Positions 25,801-38,052 of a stretch of DNA of 64,000 nucleotides are shown here, one piece after another. The notes below the pieces were generated by a model. The model had not been told where the DNA came from and searched no databases. It saw only the letters and a list, made by a program, of their open reading frames with translations. Position 1 is the first letter of the stretch. Every line of letters starts with the position of its first letter. The position numbers and the translations under genes were made by a program. This DNA is from Certhia americana (taxonomy: Eukaryota > Chordata > Aves > Passeriformes > Certhiidae): the NCBI GenBank assembly GCA_018697195.1, contig CM031879.1, positions 39,521,715-39,585,714 on the forward strand, given 5' to 3'.

Positions 25801-27038
25801 AGAGTGAATTTATAAAAGAGGGGGTGGGAAAAGAACAAATTAAGAATAAGGCATGGAGCCATCTGGGGAGTTGGCAAATAGGACTGGAAAAGATTTCAAA
25901 AACAAGCCAAGAGGAACACCATTAGCAGTGATAATAAAAACACTTTCAGAAACATCTGGGGGACTTCCATGCAATTAGTGAACAGAGAAAAAACATTAGG
26001 GAAAATGACACTAGGAAAAAAAAAAGTGATAAGCCAGGTCACATTTAATCATAACCAAGAAATGCTAAATCAATAAAAAAGTGGAAAACCTTTGTGTTAG
26101 ACAAAAAAATATGGCTGTAATGGAGTAAAATGTTACAAGCATGGGCTATCTTTTCAATGGCTTTAAAAAAGAACTAGCATAATATTAACAATACTGTTAT
26201 AACTAATTTTATAGATATAGTATTTTAAATTAAAATAATTAGGACTGTATATATGATTCTGATATGTGATTCTGATAAATAATGTAAGAATTTTACTAGT
26301 TGTGCATTACACTTTTTGGCATACTAATATGTTTCTTTTCAGACGCAAATGAGATCAGAATTCATTGTTCAAAATACTGGAAAATCCAAACTGTCCCTGT
26401 TCAATTTAAGATAAAGACAGCACCATCTAGTCATGTTGCAATATAGAAATTCATTTTAGTCATTTTATTATTTGCAAGATCCACTTTTTCAACCGCTATA
26501 TTCTTTTACTGGGCCCAGTCCAATCCCCAAAGAACTGGAAATTCAATCCACTAATCGAGTCTCCAGGGCTCACTTGGCAATCAGCACAGAAACACCCCTA
26601 GGTTACACATAAACCGTAGAGTTATGTAGTCAGTAGCTTATTTGTTGAAATTCCTAACATAAATATTTCCACAATTTTTTTTCAAAATCATAAACTTACA
26701 TTAGTTTCATTTGTCTAATTTTTAATGCTGTAGCACTGAATCCGTCAGACTAAAATCTGAGTTACAAAAAGTGAAAAAAGCCCACAAAGTAAACTCACAA
26801 AAATGAAATTATTTATGCAAGGTGCTTAAAGTAGATGGAATGAGTGTAGATTTTCTTTTATAATTTTATTTCTAAAATAGCATTTAATGCAGTATTCAGA
26901 AGTGAGATTTGCAGTGTATACTGAAAATCAAGCTCCCACATCACACAAATAGTTCAGATGTAGTTTACCCTCAACAATTTACTGTTTTACTAGGGGTATT
27001 TTACTGTGTTGTTGTTCCAGGATCACTTCACAACTTAC
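22827..27038 (-). other. MGAT4C intron between coding exons 1 and 2
   Basis: GTAAGT at 27038-27033 and an acceptor TAATAG ending at 22827. Phase 0, 4.2 kb. Contains AT-rich sequence and a slightly GC-richer block at 25285-25530, with no recognised mobile element or gene. Confidence 0.9.
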
Positions 27039-27179
27039 CAAAACATAACCATCCTCAATGTACAAGTTCATGAACAGCAAGCAAACAACAAGGATTCCTA
27101 AGAATGACACTGCTGATCGTTTCCGCAAGCATCTCATTTTATCAAAATATTTCAAGTTGTATCTCGTGAAGAACTGCAT
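27039..27179 (-). CDS. MGAT4C: MGAT4C coding exon 1: cytoplasmic tail and signal anchor
   Basis: Encodes residues 1-47. After about 21 residues containing a basic cluster (MRCLRKRS, residues 15-22) comes a hydrophobic anchor at about residues 23-41, rich in V, L, I and F, typical of a type II Golgi glycosyltransferase. The exon ends ...EDGYVL, followed by the donor GTAAGT at 27038-27033; continuing into the intron gives only about 19 unrelated residues before a stop. The next exon begins E-G-D, restoring the family sequence YVLEGD. The ATG at 27179 has a poor initiation context (T at -3). The in-frame ATG of codon 15 has A at -3 and could act as an alternative start that still keeps the anchor. 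The acceptor AG at 27194-27193 leaves 13 nt of 5' UTR in this exon. Confidence 0.95.
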
Positions 27180-27194
27180 ACAGTAGTGTCACCT
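27180..27194 (-). other. MGAT4C: MGAT4C 5' UTR tail and splice acceptor of first coding exon
   Basis: On the minus strand TTTTTATTCATAG precedes 13 nt of untranslated exon (27192-27180) and then the ATG at 27179. The pyrimidine-rich acceptor shows that transcription starts upstream and that at least one noncoding exon lies at coordinates above 27192. That exon was not recognised here. Confidence 0.75.
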
Positions 27195-29952
27195 ATGAAT
27201 AAAAACAGAGTATTACAAGAATGGTTCACCAGGTAAGCATGACAACAACTGAACTTACCTTCAGATGTATCAAATCCCTTCAAACACATAGAGACTGCAC
27301 TTTCAGGCAGAATTAATTTCATTTAATCATTGTCATCTTCAGGTTTAATATACAATCTTAATTATAAGCTAAGCTTTCTTTTGTTTTTCTTTTTGTCACT
27401 AAAGAAAAAACACATACCCACTGTCATACCCATTTTAAAGTGGGCCTATGATGTCACTGTGGCTGCAGTGCATCAACAGTTAATTTGCTATGCTTGACTG
27501 TCAGATCCCAACCTGGTGGCTAGAGATGATGCTGTGCATTGTTCTCCCATGTACTTGTGTTTCTTCCCAATCACAGGCCAGGTCAACAGGCAAGGAGGAA
27601 ATTATTGCATGACTCTGTTGTTATCAATAAAAGAATTCTGTATACCAGTTTCCAGGCACCAATATGGTACCTTCCCTGAAGTGAAAAAGCACTAGCAAGA
27701 CTGTATAACATCCCTTAGCCTTGGGCCTCCGTACTAGGATGGAAAAACTAAACATGGAGGTATTATTTCCATCTTCAGAAGAAAGGTAGGTGTCCACCTT
27801 AGACCAGACACATCTAAGCAGAGTACTGGAAACCCTTACCAACCCGATTAGATAAATCAAATAAGGGTGGCACAGAGATCATGAGGCCCCTCAGTATTTC
27901 TGTTTAGGATCAAGAAAGAGGACTGTCTAGTCATATCACAATGTTAGTCATTTTACTCTGTAAAACAAGATGAATGTCATTCTTGTCCACAAAATTGTAA
28001 GCACTAATTTGTGCAAGATTGTGTGTGTTTGACCAAGATTTCACCCTAAATTAAAGATCTCACTGCTCATACTCTTGAGGGATTATTAGTAAAACAGCAG
28101 ACTATAAATTATTATTTATGTATTATGTTCTTACTCATATTTTGACTATTTTCCACAGCAATTCATATTTTTTCTATCAAATTTAATATATAGAAGTTAT
28201 ATATAAATGAAGAATTTAAAGCTAGCCTATATGAAGTAGTAAAAAACACTACCCATGCAATGGTTAAACCTTGCACTTGAATACCTTAATTTTTGAAAGT
28301 GTTGAACATCAGCAATGATACAATAGGCTATATTAGGGGTTCCATAGATGATTTGTCATGTCATACAGAGATTTTTCTGTCCTAATAACAAAAAAAACAG
28401 CTACCAAGCACAAAATCCAACACATATTTGTTTTGCCAAACTGAATAAACACTTTTAACAGTATAGAAAATGAGTCCATTAAGCTCTAGAGAACCAGGAG
28501 GTAAATACATCAAATATTAGTAATGCAATTAGTAATTGCAAGGAATCTATAGATTCAAAATGAACTGCAGTAGATGGAGTCTGATTGTACACAGAACATT
28601 TTTATATTCACTGTGTTGAGAACAAAACTAATTTACAGGCTGCATGAATAAAAAAAAGGAAAAAGCAACAATATATATTTTTGTCTGTCTTTATTAGGGT
28701 GGGCTAAATTACAGAAACCTGAATATTCTGAGACTTAAAACCCTAGTGTAGATTTTTTTTTTTTAAAGTTACATCAAGGATTTCCTTTTCCTTAATATCT
28801 AAGGACATTGAAAATAAACCTCAGGAATGAGGTGTTAGGGACATGAATCTCTAAACACTAGGCCTCCTTATGCTCCTGCAAATCCCTGTGACAGCACAGT
28901 GGTTGCTAGTTGTCTGTGGATTCCAGCAGGCTGTTGTGGAAATGAAATGTAACCCCTGTTTTAGAACAGATTGTGTTACACATATAATTTGAGTTTAATT
29001 TTTGTGTCATTTTTCTTCTTCAGTCTGTTTTTATTTTTGTCCCCTTTTCCCTTGCCTACTCCCTTCCTCTTCTCACAGTACAATTACTGATTTTAAAATC
29101 ACTACACTCTTAAAAACCAGAGGATCACTGGATTGATTACATACCGACACTTCTCATATTAAAGGTGTTAACTATCCTGACTATTTAAAATACAGTTAGT
29201 CTGAGTTAGTGCTTGCAGTCACTGCCAGCACATTACATTTTCCTTGGGTTTAAAACAAATAAAAAAACATTTGGAAATAAAAAATGTGGGTTTTTTTCAG
29301 TCACAGGATGAATGTATGAGACATATTTGCTGTCTGAACTGTGGTGTTACACAGATCCTCCATCTTTGCCCTGTCTGAAGTCCCCAAGGGTGAGGGAGGG
29401 GCTTTGAACTGTATTTCATGAACATATTTCCTGTATTAGACCATTTCTATGCTGGGTAAGGAATAAATATAGAGGGAATTACATAGGCAAACTAGAGGAA
29501 CTATATAGAACTGTCACCACTAAAGCTGATGTACAGAGAGTATTGGAGTCTGGAATTATGAGGAATATCTCTTTACATATTTAAGAGACTTAAGAATCTC
29601 TGACAAACAGTGTTTTTAATCTTTGTTCATGGAAAAAGGGCTTTTAAGCTCTGGAATGAAGCAGGGTTTTCAAGAGTGTGTATTAGACAGTAGAATAGTG
29701 CATAGTTTTATCACAGGGTGAGAATTTTAGATATATGGGGTTTTTAGGATGGTAAGCAGGTGATGACAAGATGGAGGAAGCACATGGCTTTTGGGTTTCT
29801 TTCTTCTTCCTTACCTCCATGTGAGGTGGCACAATATAGTTGGCTTAGAATAGAGTCTAACCTTCTAACATAGATAATAGTTATTGAAGTAGAATTATAA
29901 ATATTGATTACGTGGATTGTAGTAGAAATATCCACGCCACCCTGAGGGTGGG

Positions 29953-29978
29953 GGCATTTGTGCATTTGTGCATTTGGG
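29953..29978 (+). repeat. 9-bp tandem repeat (TTTGTGCAT)
   Basis: GCATTTGTGCATTTGTGCATTTGG: close to three copies of a 9-base unit. Confidence 0.85.
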
Positions 29979-32020
29979 GCTTTGGAGTTGACCTGCACTG
30001 AAGAGCTTTGCAGGTCAGGAACAGAATGGAATGATAAGAAATAATAAATAATGAAGAGAAAAGAGAAGGAAAGTCTTGCGTCCTTTCCTTCAAGATCTCT
30101 GGCTGGTGAAAACAAAACTGTACATTCTCGAGAGAAGATAACAGCTGGCCGGCAGAAAGAAATAAAAAAAAATATTTTTTATAAATTCGAGCAGAGAGCA
30201 CAGGAGTCACCACTCAGAGAACACCTGTGCTGCTTGTGCTGGTTCCACACGAAGCCATTACGTGCTTTTTTTTGCTCGTGGAAACAGGGCCAGCCCCAGC
30301 CTGTGCTCACCACTGTCCCCAGCCAGAGCTTGTCCCAGGGGGCTGCTTGGCAGACACACCGTAAACCTCTAGCTAAGAATGTGACCAGGATCATACATAT
30401 GTACATGCAGAATTCCTTACATCTTCCTAGAGCTGCTTCCTCTTGCATCTCTCTCTGTCTCAAATCAATGCTATGGATTGCAATATGGAACACAGCATCA
30501 GTGAAATTTGCACAGAAAAAAAGGTAAATACTATCTCCTACTTTTTTTTTTTTTTTAACTTTTGTGCATGTAATGTCATTCATATTTTGAAGAAAAGTCT
30601 CGAAATTTCCTGCAGTGAGACCTATGTTCAATTCTGAAAGCATATCTTTACTTCACAATTTTATGCCTTCATTATTCCTGCACAATAAAGTAGCTATCAG
30701 AATGGTATAAATGCAATTTGTTTCATAAAGCTGGCATTAAGCAGTTAAAAAAAATAATTAATAAACGTGCATAAATTATAGATCTTTTGCTTTCTAAATG
30801 AGATGTGGTACTTTCCTCAGTCTCTAGAGAGGGAACTTGTAAGACCACAGATCTTTGTGAACATGTATGTGTTGTTATCAGGTTTTACGTGGTAATGCAA
30901 AATTATCATTCCTTAGACTTTCCAAAACAATACACAGTGAAGAGGTGATGAGCTAAAAAATGTAATGACATACCTTTACAGTGTGTAAATGCTGTTCTTT
31001 ATAGAATCTACAAAGATGTGAAATCTGTGTAAAAGGTCAAGGATTGATTTTCACATAATAATGAAAGGTTTCTCTTGCGAATTTGCAACACTCAGAGGAA
31101 TTTAAACATTATTTTTAAAGTCAATCCCAAATAACCATCCAGAAAGAGACTGTTTTTAATAAGTCAAGTCCTTTAAACCAAAAATCAAAATTAAAATATT
31201 TAAATTTATGTCTATTCAAATTTTAAAAAGAATTTCAATTTGGATTTTAATATGACTGTTCTGAAGAGGAAAAAAATTATATAAAGCAAGATTTCTATTT
31301 TTCTTTTTTCAGAAGAGAAAACCTTTTTGCCATCCATAGAGTAATTTCTCTAGGCCACATTCATGCACTCACCCTGGTAAACCATTTCAATATTTGATCT
31401 ATTCTAATTCTTCATCACAGGGATGTGTGCTTTGTCCTGCTTTTAGAGATTATTGCTTAATTTCCTCACATATCTCTTCCACAAACAGATCCATAAAAAG
31501 GCCCTGTGATGTTACTTTACCCTTAAGGATGCCTACATGAGTTAAGGATTTAGCCTCACCTAACCAGTACAGTTAATCTGCTTGTACCTACAGCTGTACA
31601 GGAGTCGAGCAATAAGATCATCTTCATATTGTATCCTGGTCTGCTTTGAGTCAAAAAAAATTGCTTATTTACAGAGGTACTGATGGCTGTAAGAAATAGC
31701 AACTGAATTATTTTATTATTTTAATATTTTCAAATGAGGCATGTAGCTTTACCTGTCACTGTAGAGTCCATATTCCAGGAGGTGGAGCTGATCCACTGCC
31801 ACATTTATTATATGAGATAACACAAACATAACATGATTGGATTATTAAAACCTTTGTGAACTTTAATGCAATCCCTGGTTTGACACTGAGACACTCAGAA
31901 GCAAGTACTTCATTCCTCAGTTTTGTGATATACTATTCTACCACTGCTTTACTTGAAGTTCTTAATGCTTGTCTAATGCATTGTTCACTTTTTCTTTTTG
32001 GAAGGCTGCACACAACACTT

Positions 32021-32072
32021 AAAAAAAAAACCCTCAAAAAAACCCCCCCAAAAAACCCCCCAAAAAACCCCA
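32021..32072 (+). repeat. (A6-7C4-7)n low-complexity tandem
   Basis: Alternating runs of A and C, about four units, starting with a 10-A run. Confidence 0.9.
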
Positions 32073-33944
32073 GAACAAACCATATTTTTTTACATGGTTA
32101 TTATTATATTTTGCATGTACCATGATTTTCTCACTCAAGACTAAAAAAAAAAAAAAATTCCTAAATTGTGATGTAGAATTGAGCTGCAGAGGGTAGTATA
32201 CTAGAGAATTGCAATGGATAGGCTATTCCATGGGGCTCAGGTAGACTCCCAGGCAGATTCACTGCCTTACTGAAAGACTGAATGTACATGTAAAATGTTT
32301 AAGTCTGTCAGACACAATGTTCATTGGCAGCAGGGAAATAAAAATGAGTTTGAAGGAAAGGAAAGTTTAACTCAGAATGAAGTTAACAAATCCAGAAGAG
32401 CTCAGGTTTTAAACTAGCCATAAGCAGATTTTGTGGCTACACCCGCTTAAATAAATGGCTTAAAGATTATTATATTGTCTGAAATCTGGGTTCTAGATAC
32501 AGGAAGTTAAAAAAAGGGATATATATTAGTAGGCAGATTACTCAAAATTGACACTGATAATAGGATGGACAAAAGTAGTAGGTTTTAGAAAAGAATTTCA
32601 AAAGCATAACTATCCTTGATACACAGAAAATGAGAGATTATTTCAAACACTAATGTAGCATACAGATATATACAGACCTCAGCAGTTTTGAAAAAAGGAT
32701 GAGAGTTTTGGAGGACACAGATGAATCAGCTGAGGCAAGTTACTGTACAATACAGAAAAGCAAAGAGCTTAAATTCAAAGCAGGTGTTGGTAGATGAAGT
32801 GTCTTTCCTGTCTGACAGCTTCAGAATGATATAAAATGGAGTCACAAAACTCTGGCTGTAACACTGAGCAAAATTTAATGCATTTCTTCTGGCATGGAGG
32901 AGTCAAGTCTAATCAAGGGGAAGAGATGACTAAGAAGTGTGAAGTTGCAGTGACTTAGATGGTAAAGCACTATCTAATCCATCATTGGATGGATGGCTAT
33001 ATACCACTGGATATATTTTATCAAGTGAGTTGTAGTGTAAAATATGGGTTTTAGAAAAATTATATAGACAGTGAGTTAATGACATGTGGTAAAAGCCTGG
33101 AACATAAGAAAAAAATAGCAAAGAAACCTGAAATAACCCTGAATTTCTGCTCCACAGAGACAAAGCAGAGAGTAAAATAAAGCAGCGTGAGTACGAAGAG
33201 GGAAGAAACTGATAACTGTGACATCCAGGGAGAGTGAGATTAGAAGCTTTTAGAGATACAGGAGTGGGATATAAGTCTGCATCAGAAATACAGGGAGAAA
33301 CCCTGTGCATTGAAAATAACAGTGGGCATCATTCAGAGAAAGGAATTTCTAGAAAGATGAGGATAGACGTTGTTACATATATACCCAGTAGATTTTATCC
33401 ATTGACTTTTCAATTAATGAAAGGAATACTTGGTAGATTCAACAGCAAATAAAACTTTAATGAATAGCTGTCACATAGTACATTTATAACGTATGAGAGT
33501 ATTGGGATTATGAGAAGCTACAGGTTATCAGATAAACTAAATTTCTTGAGTCTATTAGGGACCAGCAAGAATAAACTAGAGGGACATCCTGGTGTGAGTA
33601 TACCTCAGTTCTCAGTCCCATCATCCAAATCACAGACTATATGAGCTACTATCTCAGCAACACTGCCTCCATGTGTTAACTTATACCACAATGTCCCACA
33701 GCCTTAAAGGTTTAGAGCTAAGAGCTTGTCAAGTGCCATGGACAACCCTGCTTAAATAGAAATACACTGAGACAGAGACAAGCATCGTTTTGGGATTAAA
33801 AAAATGAGCAGAAGTATTTGACCAAAGCGAACTAATCCTGACAAAAAGAGTTTCGTCTATTTCTGATTAAATCAGATCATGGTCATCTCATTAGCACACT
33901 CTGTAGCCTCACATAATAGAGATGAGTGGTTGTTTCAGAGAACT

Positions 33945-34509
33945 GCAAAATCACAGAAAGGCTGAGGCTGAAAGGGGCCTTTGGAAATCATATGTTCTAC
34001 TCTCCATGTCTGTGTAGTAACTCCTGGAACCAGTTGTGCCTCAGTTGCATCCAGATAGCTTTTGAATATGGACAAGGAGTGAGATCCATGCATTCTCTGG
34101 GCTGCAAGTGCCAGTACTCAGTCATCACAGTAAATGATGTTCCGAGGGAAGCTCCTGTGCTTCAGTTTGTGCCCACTAACTCTGTCCTGTCACTGGACAC
34201 TGCTGTCTCTGCTTTCTTTACATTGTCTATTCAGGTATTCAAAACAGTGTAAGATTCCCTCTGAGCCTCATCTTTTCCAGACTTAACTGTTCAAGCAGTC
34301 TTAATCTTTTCCTGCAGCAAAGATGCTCCAGTCCCTTAAACATCCTTTGGGCCCTTGCTTGGACTCTGGCATGTCCATGTCTCTCCTTTGCTGGGGAGAC
34401 TGGACCTGGGTACAACACTCTAGGAGTGGCCTCACCAGGGCCAAGTACAGTATAACCCTTGACCTGCTGGTAGTGCTTTGTCTGAGGAGCCCAGGATACC
34501 ATTTATCTT
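33945..34509 (-). mobile_element. CR1 LINE, 3' part, reverse orientation (first piece of split copy)
   Basis: Begins with the inverted CR1 3' end (AATCACAGAAAGGCTGAGGC), then continues with CTTCAGTTTGTGCCCA, AGATGCTCCAGTCCCTTAAA, GGAGTGGCCTCACCAGGGCC and GAGCCCAGGATACCATTTAT. These blocks follow the CR1 consensus as I know it, read on the complement. The consensus continuation (GCTGCAAGGGCACATTGCTGG) is missing here and resumes at about 35000. Confidence 0.9.
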
Positions 34510-34994
34510 TGGATTTACATTTTTACGAAAAAACTCAACTTTGTGTGAGTCTGCACAGGCAAGATGCAGGATCAGACATAAAAATATCAACAAGATGTGC
34601 AGAGTACATATATTTTTGTTACTCCACCAGCTGGGAATCCTCAAAACAGCACCCAGGCCGACAAGCAGAACTTCAGGCACTGTAGAGCTTGGTCCATGCT
34701 AGAGGGCCACTGAACCTGCTGGTTTTGCCTGTGTATCAGGGATTTACACAGGTATAATTTACTGCTGTAAACTTGATCTTTCTTGCAGCAGAGAATAAAT
34801 CTCTAGAATGTTTGATAGAGTGTCTCTAAGCCTATCACAGGCCTATATTATCTAAACACAGATGTTCTGCTTGTCAAACACACAAAGCTAAACAGCAATT
34901 AATATGATATATGTATTTTTTGACACCCCAGCTGTAAGTCACTTGAGTGTATATTTACAATGCTCCTTGCCAATCTTCTGTTATTTCCCCACAG
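34510..34994. mobile_element. Unidentified ~0.48-kb insertion inside CR1, possible solo LTR
   Basis: This stretch interrupts an otherwise continuous CR1. The hexamer TCTTTG occurs at both edges (34506-34511 and 34995-35000), consistent with a target-site duplication. Read with a slightly shifted edge, the insert starts TG (34510) and ends CA (34993), with a TATAATTT string near 34752 and an AATAAA at about 34794, which is the order expected of an LTR on the plus strand. The sequence itself matches no family I recognise. An unrelated nonautonomous element is an alternative. Confidence 0.45.
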
Positions 34995-35262
34995 TCTTTG
35001 CTGCAAGGGCACATTGCTGGCTCTTCTTCAAATTCATGCTGACTGTGGCTGCCAGGTCCCTTTCTGCTAAGCTGCTTTTCAGCTGGGTGGTCCCAGCATA
35101 TACTGGTGTAAGGGGTTGTTATTGGTGCAGGATTTTGATTCTCCTTTTTGTCACCTGAGGTTTCTGTCAGCCCAATTCTCCAGCCTGTCAAGGTCCCTTT
35201 CAATTGTAGCACAACTCTGTGGCATATCAGCCACTCCTCCCAGTTTTGTGTCATCTACAATC
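34995..35262 (-). mobile_element. CR1 LINE, reverse orientation (second piece of split copy)
   Basis: Resumes the CR1 complement: TGCAAGGGCACATTGCTGG, CTGCTTTTCAGCTGGGTGG, TTCTCCAGCCTGTCAAGGTC, ATCAGCCACTCCTCCCAGTT, TTGTGTCATCTACAATCAT. It then breaks off, 5'-truncated. Collinear with 33945-34509. Confidence 0.9.
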
Positions 35263-35381
35263 ATTTAGTTATTTGTAAAGCTGATGTGGAGCAAAACCTC
35301 AACTGAAAAAGGAAAAACAAAGAGCCTCCATGCAGTTGCATATATATGTGACTAATTTCGACTTACCATTTGATAATAATC

Positions 35382-35413
35382 ATGCCTAGAACCCTAAAGG
35401 GGGTTCTAGGCAT
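35382..35413. repeat. Perfect 13-bp inverted repeat, 6-nt loop
   Basis: Arms ATGCCTAGAACCC and GGGTTCTAGGCAT flank the loop TAAAGG. The stem pairs perfectly, and ATAA/TTAT just outside can extend it after a small bulge. Confidence 0.9.
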
Positions 35414-38052
35414 TGAGTTATGACAATAATTCTCCATCCTCTTCTTACTTCACAGTGTTTGTGGCTTGTTAGAAGGCAGTATTACCCGAGATGCACAGCC
35501 CTGAGAGATCTTATCTGATTCAGAATGAGTGACTTTTTTTGTGATAAGTACTCACTTCTGAGGAGATATTCTAGGTGTTGGATATAATGGACCTATGTCA
35601 AGTATTAAAAGATTCTTTTACCTGGCATCCTTACACATTGTTTCACAGAGTTTACATAATGATATGAATTTGAGGGACACTGCCAAGATCAAAAGTAAAT
35701 ATTTCTTTTTTTTTTTTTTAAAGTTGATTTAGAAAGTTGGCTAACTTTTAAAGGGCTACTCTCAAATAAAGCCATGTATCTGTGAAGGTCATGGTACCCC
35801 TGGGAAATAATGTAAAATAAATTAAAAAATTAAATGCCAGAAAGTTTGTTTTCACTGGCCATACTCTTAATTTGTTTCTAAGATAAAAGTTTCATTAAGA
35901 CTTTCCAACGAGCACCCAGGCACCAGCTTCCTGATCAATAAAATAACTCATTTTGTAGAGAAGTCTTAGAAAACTATGGATGTGTATGTGTGACCAGCAA
36001 TTGGCTTATTATTAAAAACAGCACCACAACAAACTTCAGTAAATTTTGATGTATAATCATATCTAAGATGAAACGAATTCTTTACAAAATGCTATATTTG
36101 TTTGTCTTTTCTTTTGGCGTTTTGTGTGTTCATCTATTGTGACATCCAAAGCATACTTTTTTGATAATTTATTTTTAACAGAAGCAATCTAGTGTGTGGA
36201 CTAAATACATCCAAAATTTGTCATCTTCTGCTTTGATTATGCAGTCAGACTAACTAGCAGAAACCCATCTTTATATCTCCAAAACTGTTCATGACTTCAA
36301 AACCCAATAGTCTTGATTGCATTAGTTTAGTTTTTAACAAGAAACAACTAAAATTATTTTTGCTGTTGAGTGGACTTTGTAATTTGTGGAATAGTCTGGC
36401 CTTGATCCATTACATTAATTGATGCTGACTGTGTAAGGAAGGAAGATGGCTTTAGAGGTACCTAAAATCTGCAATTTTATCTTGTAGTCTAATGCAATTT
36501 GATCATGCAAGATAAGCAGGATCTGTAGTGGGAGGGGTAAATAGCTCTGTTCCCAGTATCAGCACTGCTTTTGCCTTCTGACTTAATATTAGTTTAGAGA
36601 CCTTGTGAATAAATCCTTCAAAGAAGGGAGGCAGACAAGGTTCACTAGCAGCTTCCAGTTGCGATGATGATGATGAATTCAACTTTAATCATCAGATTTC
36701 CCACAGACTTCATAGAAGTGGTTCTAGGCAGAGTGAAAAGAGACCTTGGATGAATAGCTTCATGCCAAGCTAACAGGCATTTCAGATCCATGAAGCTGAG
36801 TAGCATGGGATCGCTGCAAGCACACTGACTTATCTAAAGCTGCTTTCAGCGAGCGCGGCCATGCTACCCTTTATCTCTGTGACCAGTCAAGTAAAACTAG
36901 TTCTGTTTGAGAAGGGAACATCTCTCCAAATCCTGTGCCTGTGGAAATCTCTGCTATTCAGTGAGCAGCTGAAGCCTGATTTCATTGAACTGATGCACCT
37001 TCAAAGGGATAGTGGAGAAGGAGGTGTTACTACCTCTGTCTTGCAGCAGGTTAGTTTCCCATTTTCTAGAAGACATTTAATTCATTTTGCTGCTACCTTC
37101 AATTTATGTTTTAGTAGCATTATGTTTGGTGGTATCTATTAGGTTGTGCCAGGGATAATTTTGTAACCTAAGCAAAAAACTTGCCCCCTTGCCTTTCTCG
37201 AAAACAAAACAAAGCAAAACCTAAGAAAAAATGTCAAAAAAATTAGCTGGATGATATAGTCAACATGTCAGGTGTGCCAAATAGGCTTTTTTATCCTTAC
37301 CACATGTCAAACCTGATAATCAATAAAGGCTTGATCAATAATCAATCAATAAACAGTATTTTCAGTTATTATAAATAAACTCAAGCCAATAAAATACTAT
37401 TAGTTATCAAGGTTTCTAATACAAAACCATTTTTGAATTCCCTATTTTTCCAAATAAATTTTTAAGTAATCAAAGCTCGGTAGCAGAGGGTGAATAAATC
37501 TTTAATAAATATATTTGATTTTTTTTCTGGAGTGTTTTAAAGTAATCTTCCAATCCACATTTCCTCTTAAGAAGCTGTTAAATATTGTTTCACATTAGTG
37601 ACTGAAGACTCTTTCATGTGTCTTAAATCATATCAGTATAAAAAATATGGTTAATAAATAAACCAGTTATTTCAATTAAATTCAATACATGGACAGGAAG
37701 AAATTTCTCACTATATGGTCAAAAATAAGCTCAATAAATCTAAATGTCTACTTTCAACATCTCTTTTTTTTTCTCATTTTTACAAAGCCAGCAGCTATAG
37801 TGTAGTTTGGAAAGAAAAGAGAATTTTAGAGTTTGGGTATAAAAGAGTTTCTCACTAGAAAAAAATTACTATTCTTGCAAGTAAAGTTCAAACAAGACCA
37901 GCTAATAAGCTAAAATTTTTGTTGGACCTATGTACTAGGAGCAAAGTGCAGCATTTTTACTGAGAAGAAAAGCAACCAGAATATCCACAGTATCTTAAGC
38001 AATGTAAAAATAAAAAGAGAGTGGAAATAAAACCTCTGTGGCAATTTCCTTT

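Larger units (their letters stand above)
19719..27192 (-). other. MGAT4C: MGAT4C gene, coding part (three coding exons, two introns)
   Basis: Gene model read directly from the sequence. Coding exons are 27179-27039 (141 nt), 22826-22679 (148 nt) and 20875-19719 (1157 nt), totalling 1446 nt, or 481 codons plus TAA. Introns are 27038-22827 (4.2 kb, phase 0) and 22678-20876 (1.8 kb, phase 1). Both are GT-AG and both donors read GTAAGT. The protein matches the known vertebrate MGAT4C architecture: short cytoplasmic tail, single signal anchor, stem with N-glycosylation sequons, then a GT54 catalytic region. A chicken enzyme of this group was described as GnT-VI, which adds a beta-1,4 GlcNAc to the alpha-1,6 mannose arm of N-glycans; the mammalian orthologue is called GnT-IVC. 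Assigning GnT-VI activity here is inference from that relationship. The reading frame has no breaks. The 5' noncoding exons and promoter lie upstream and were not located. Confidence 0.96.
27195..33944. other. Upstream intron or 5' flank of MGAT4C, no exon recognised
   Basis: 6.7 kb upstream of the first coding exon. Short ORFs (for example 27624-27860 minus, 29744-30213 minus, 30051-30643 on both strands) have no recognisable product. 30180-30390 is locally GC-richer. Noncoding 5' exons could hide here. Confidence 0.5.

Noticed and set aside
34239..35254. ORFs of 74-120 codons on both strands
   Set aside because: Chance frames in the split CR1 and its insert.
36861..37142. 93-codon plus-strand ORF following a small CpG cluster
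   Set aside because: No family match or promoter context, and the CpG cluster is only a few sites, not an island.
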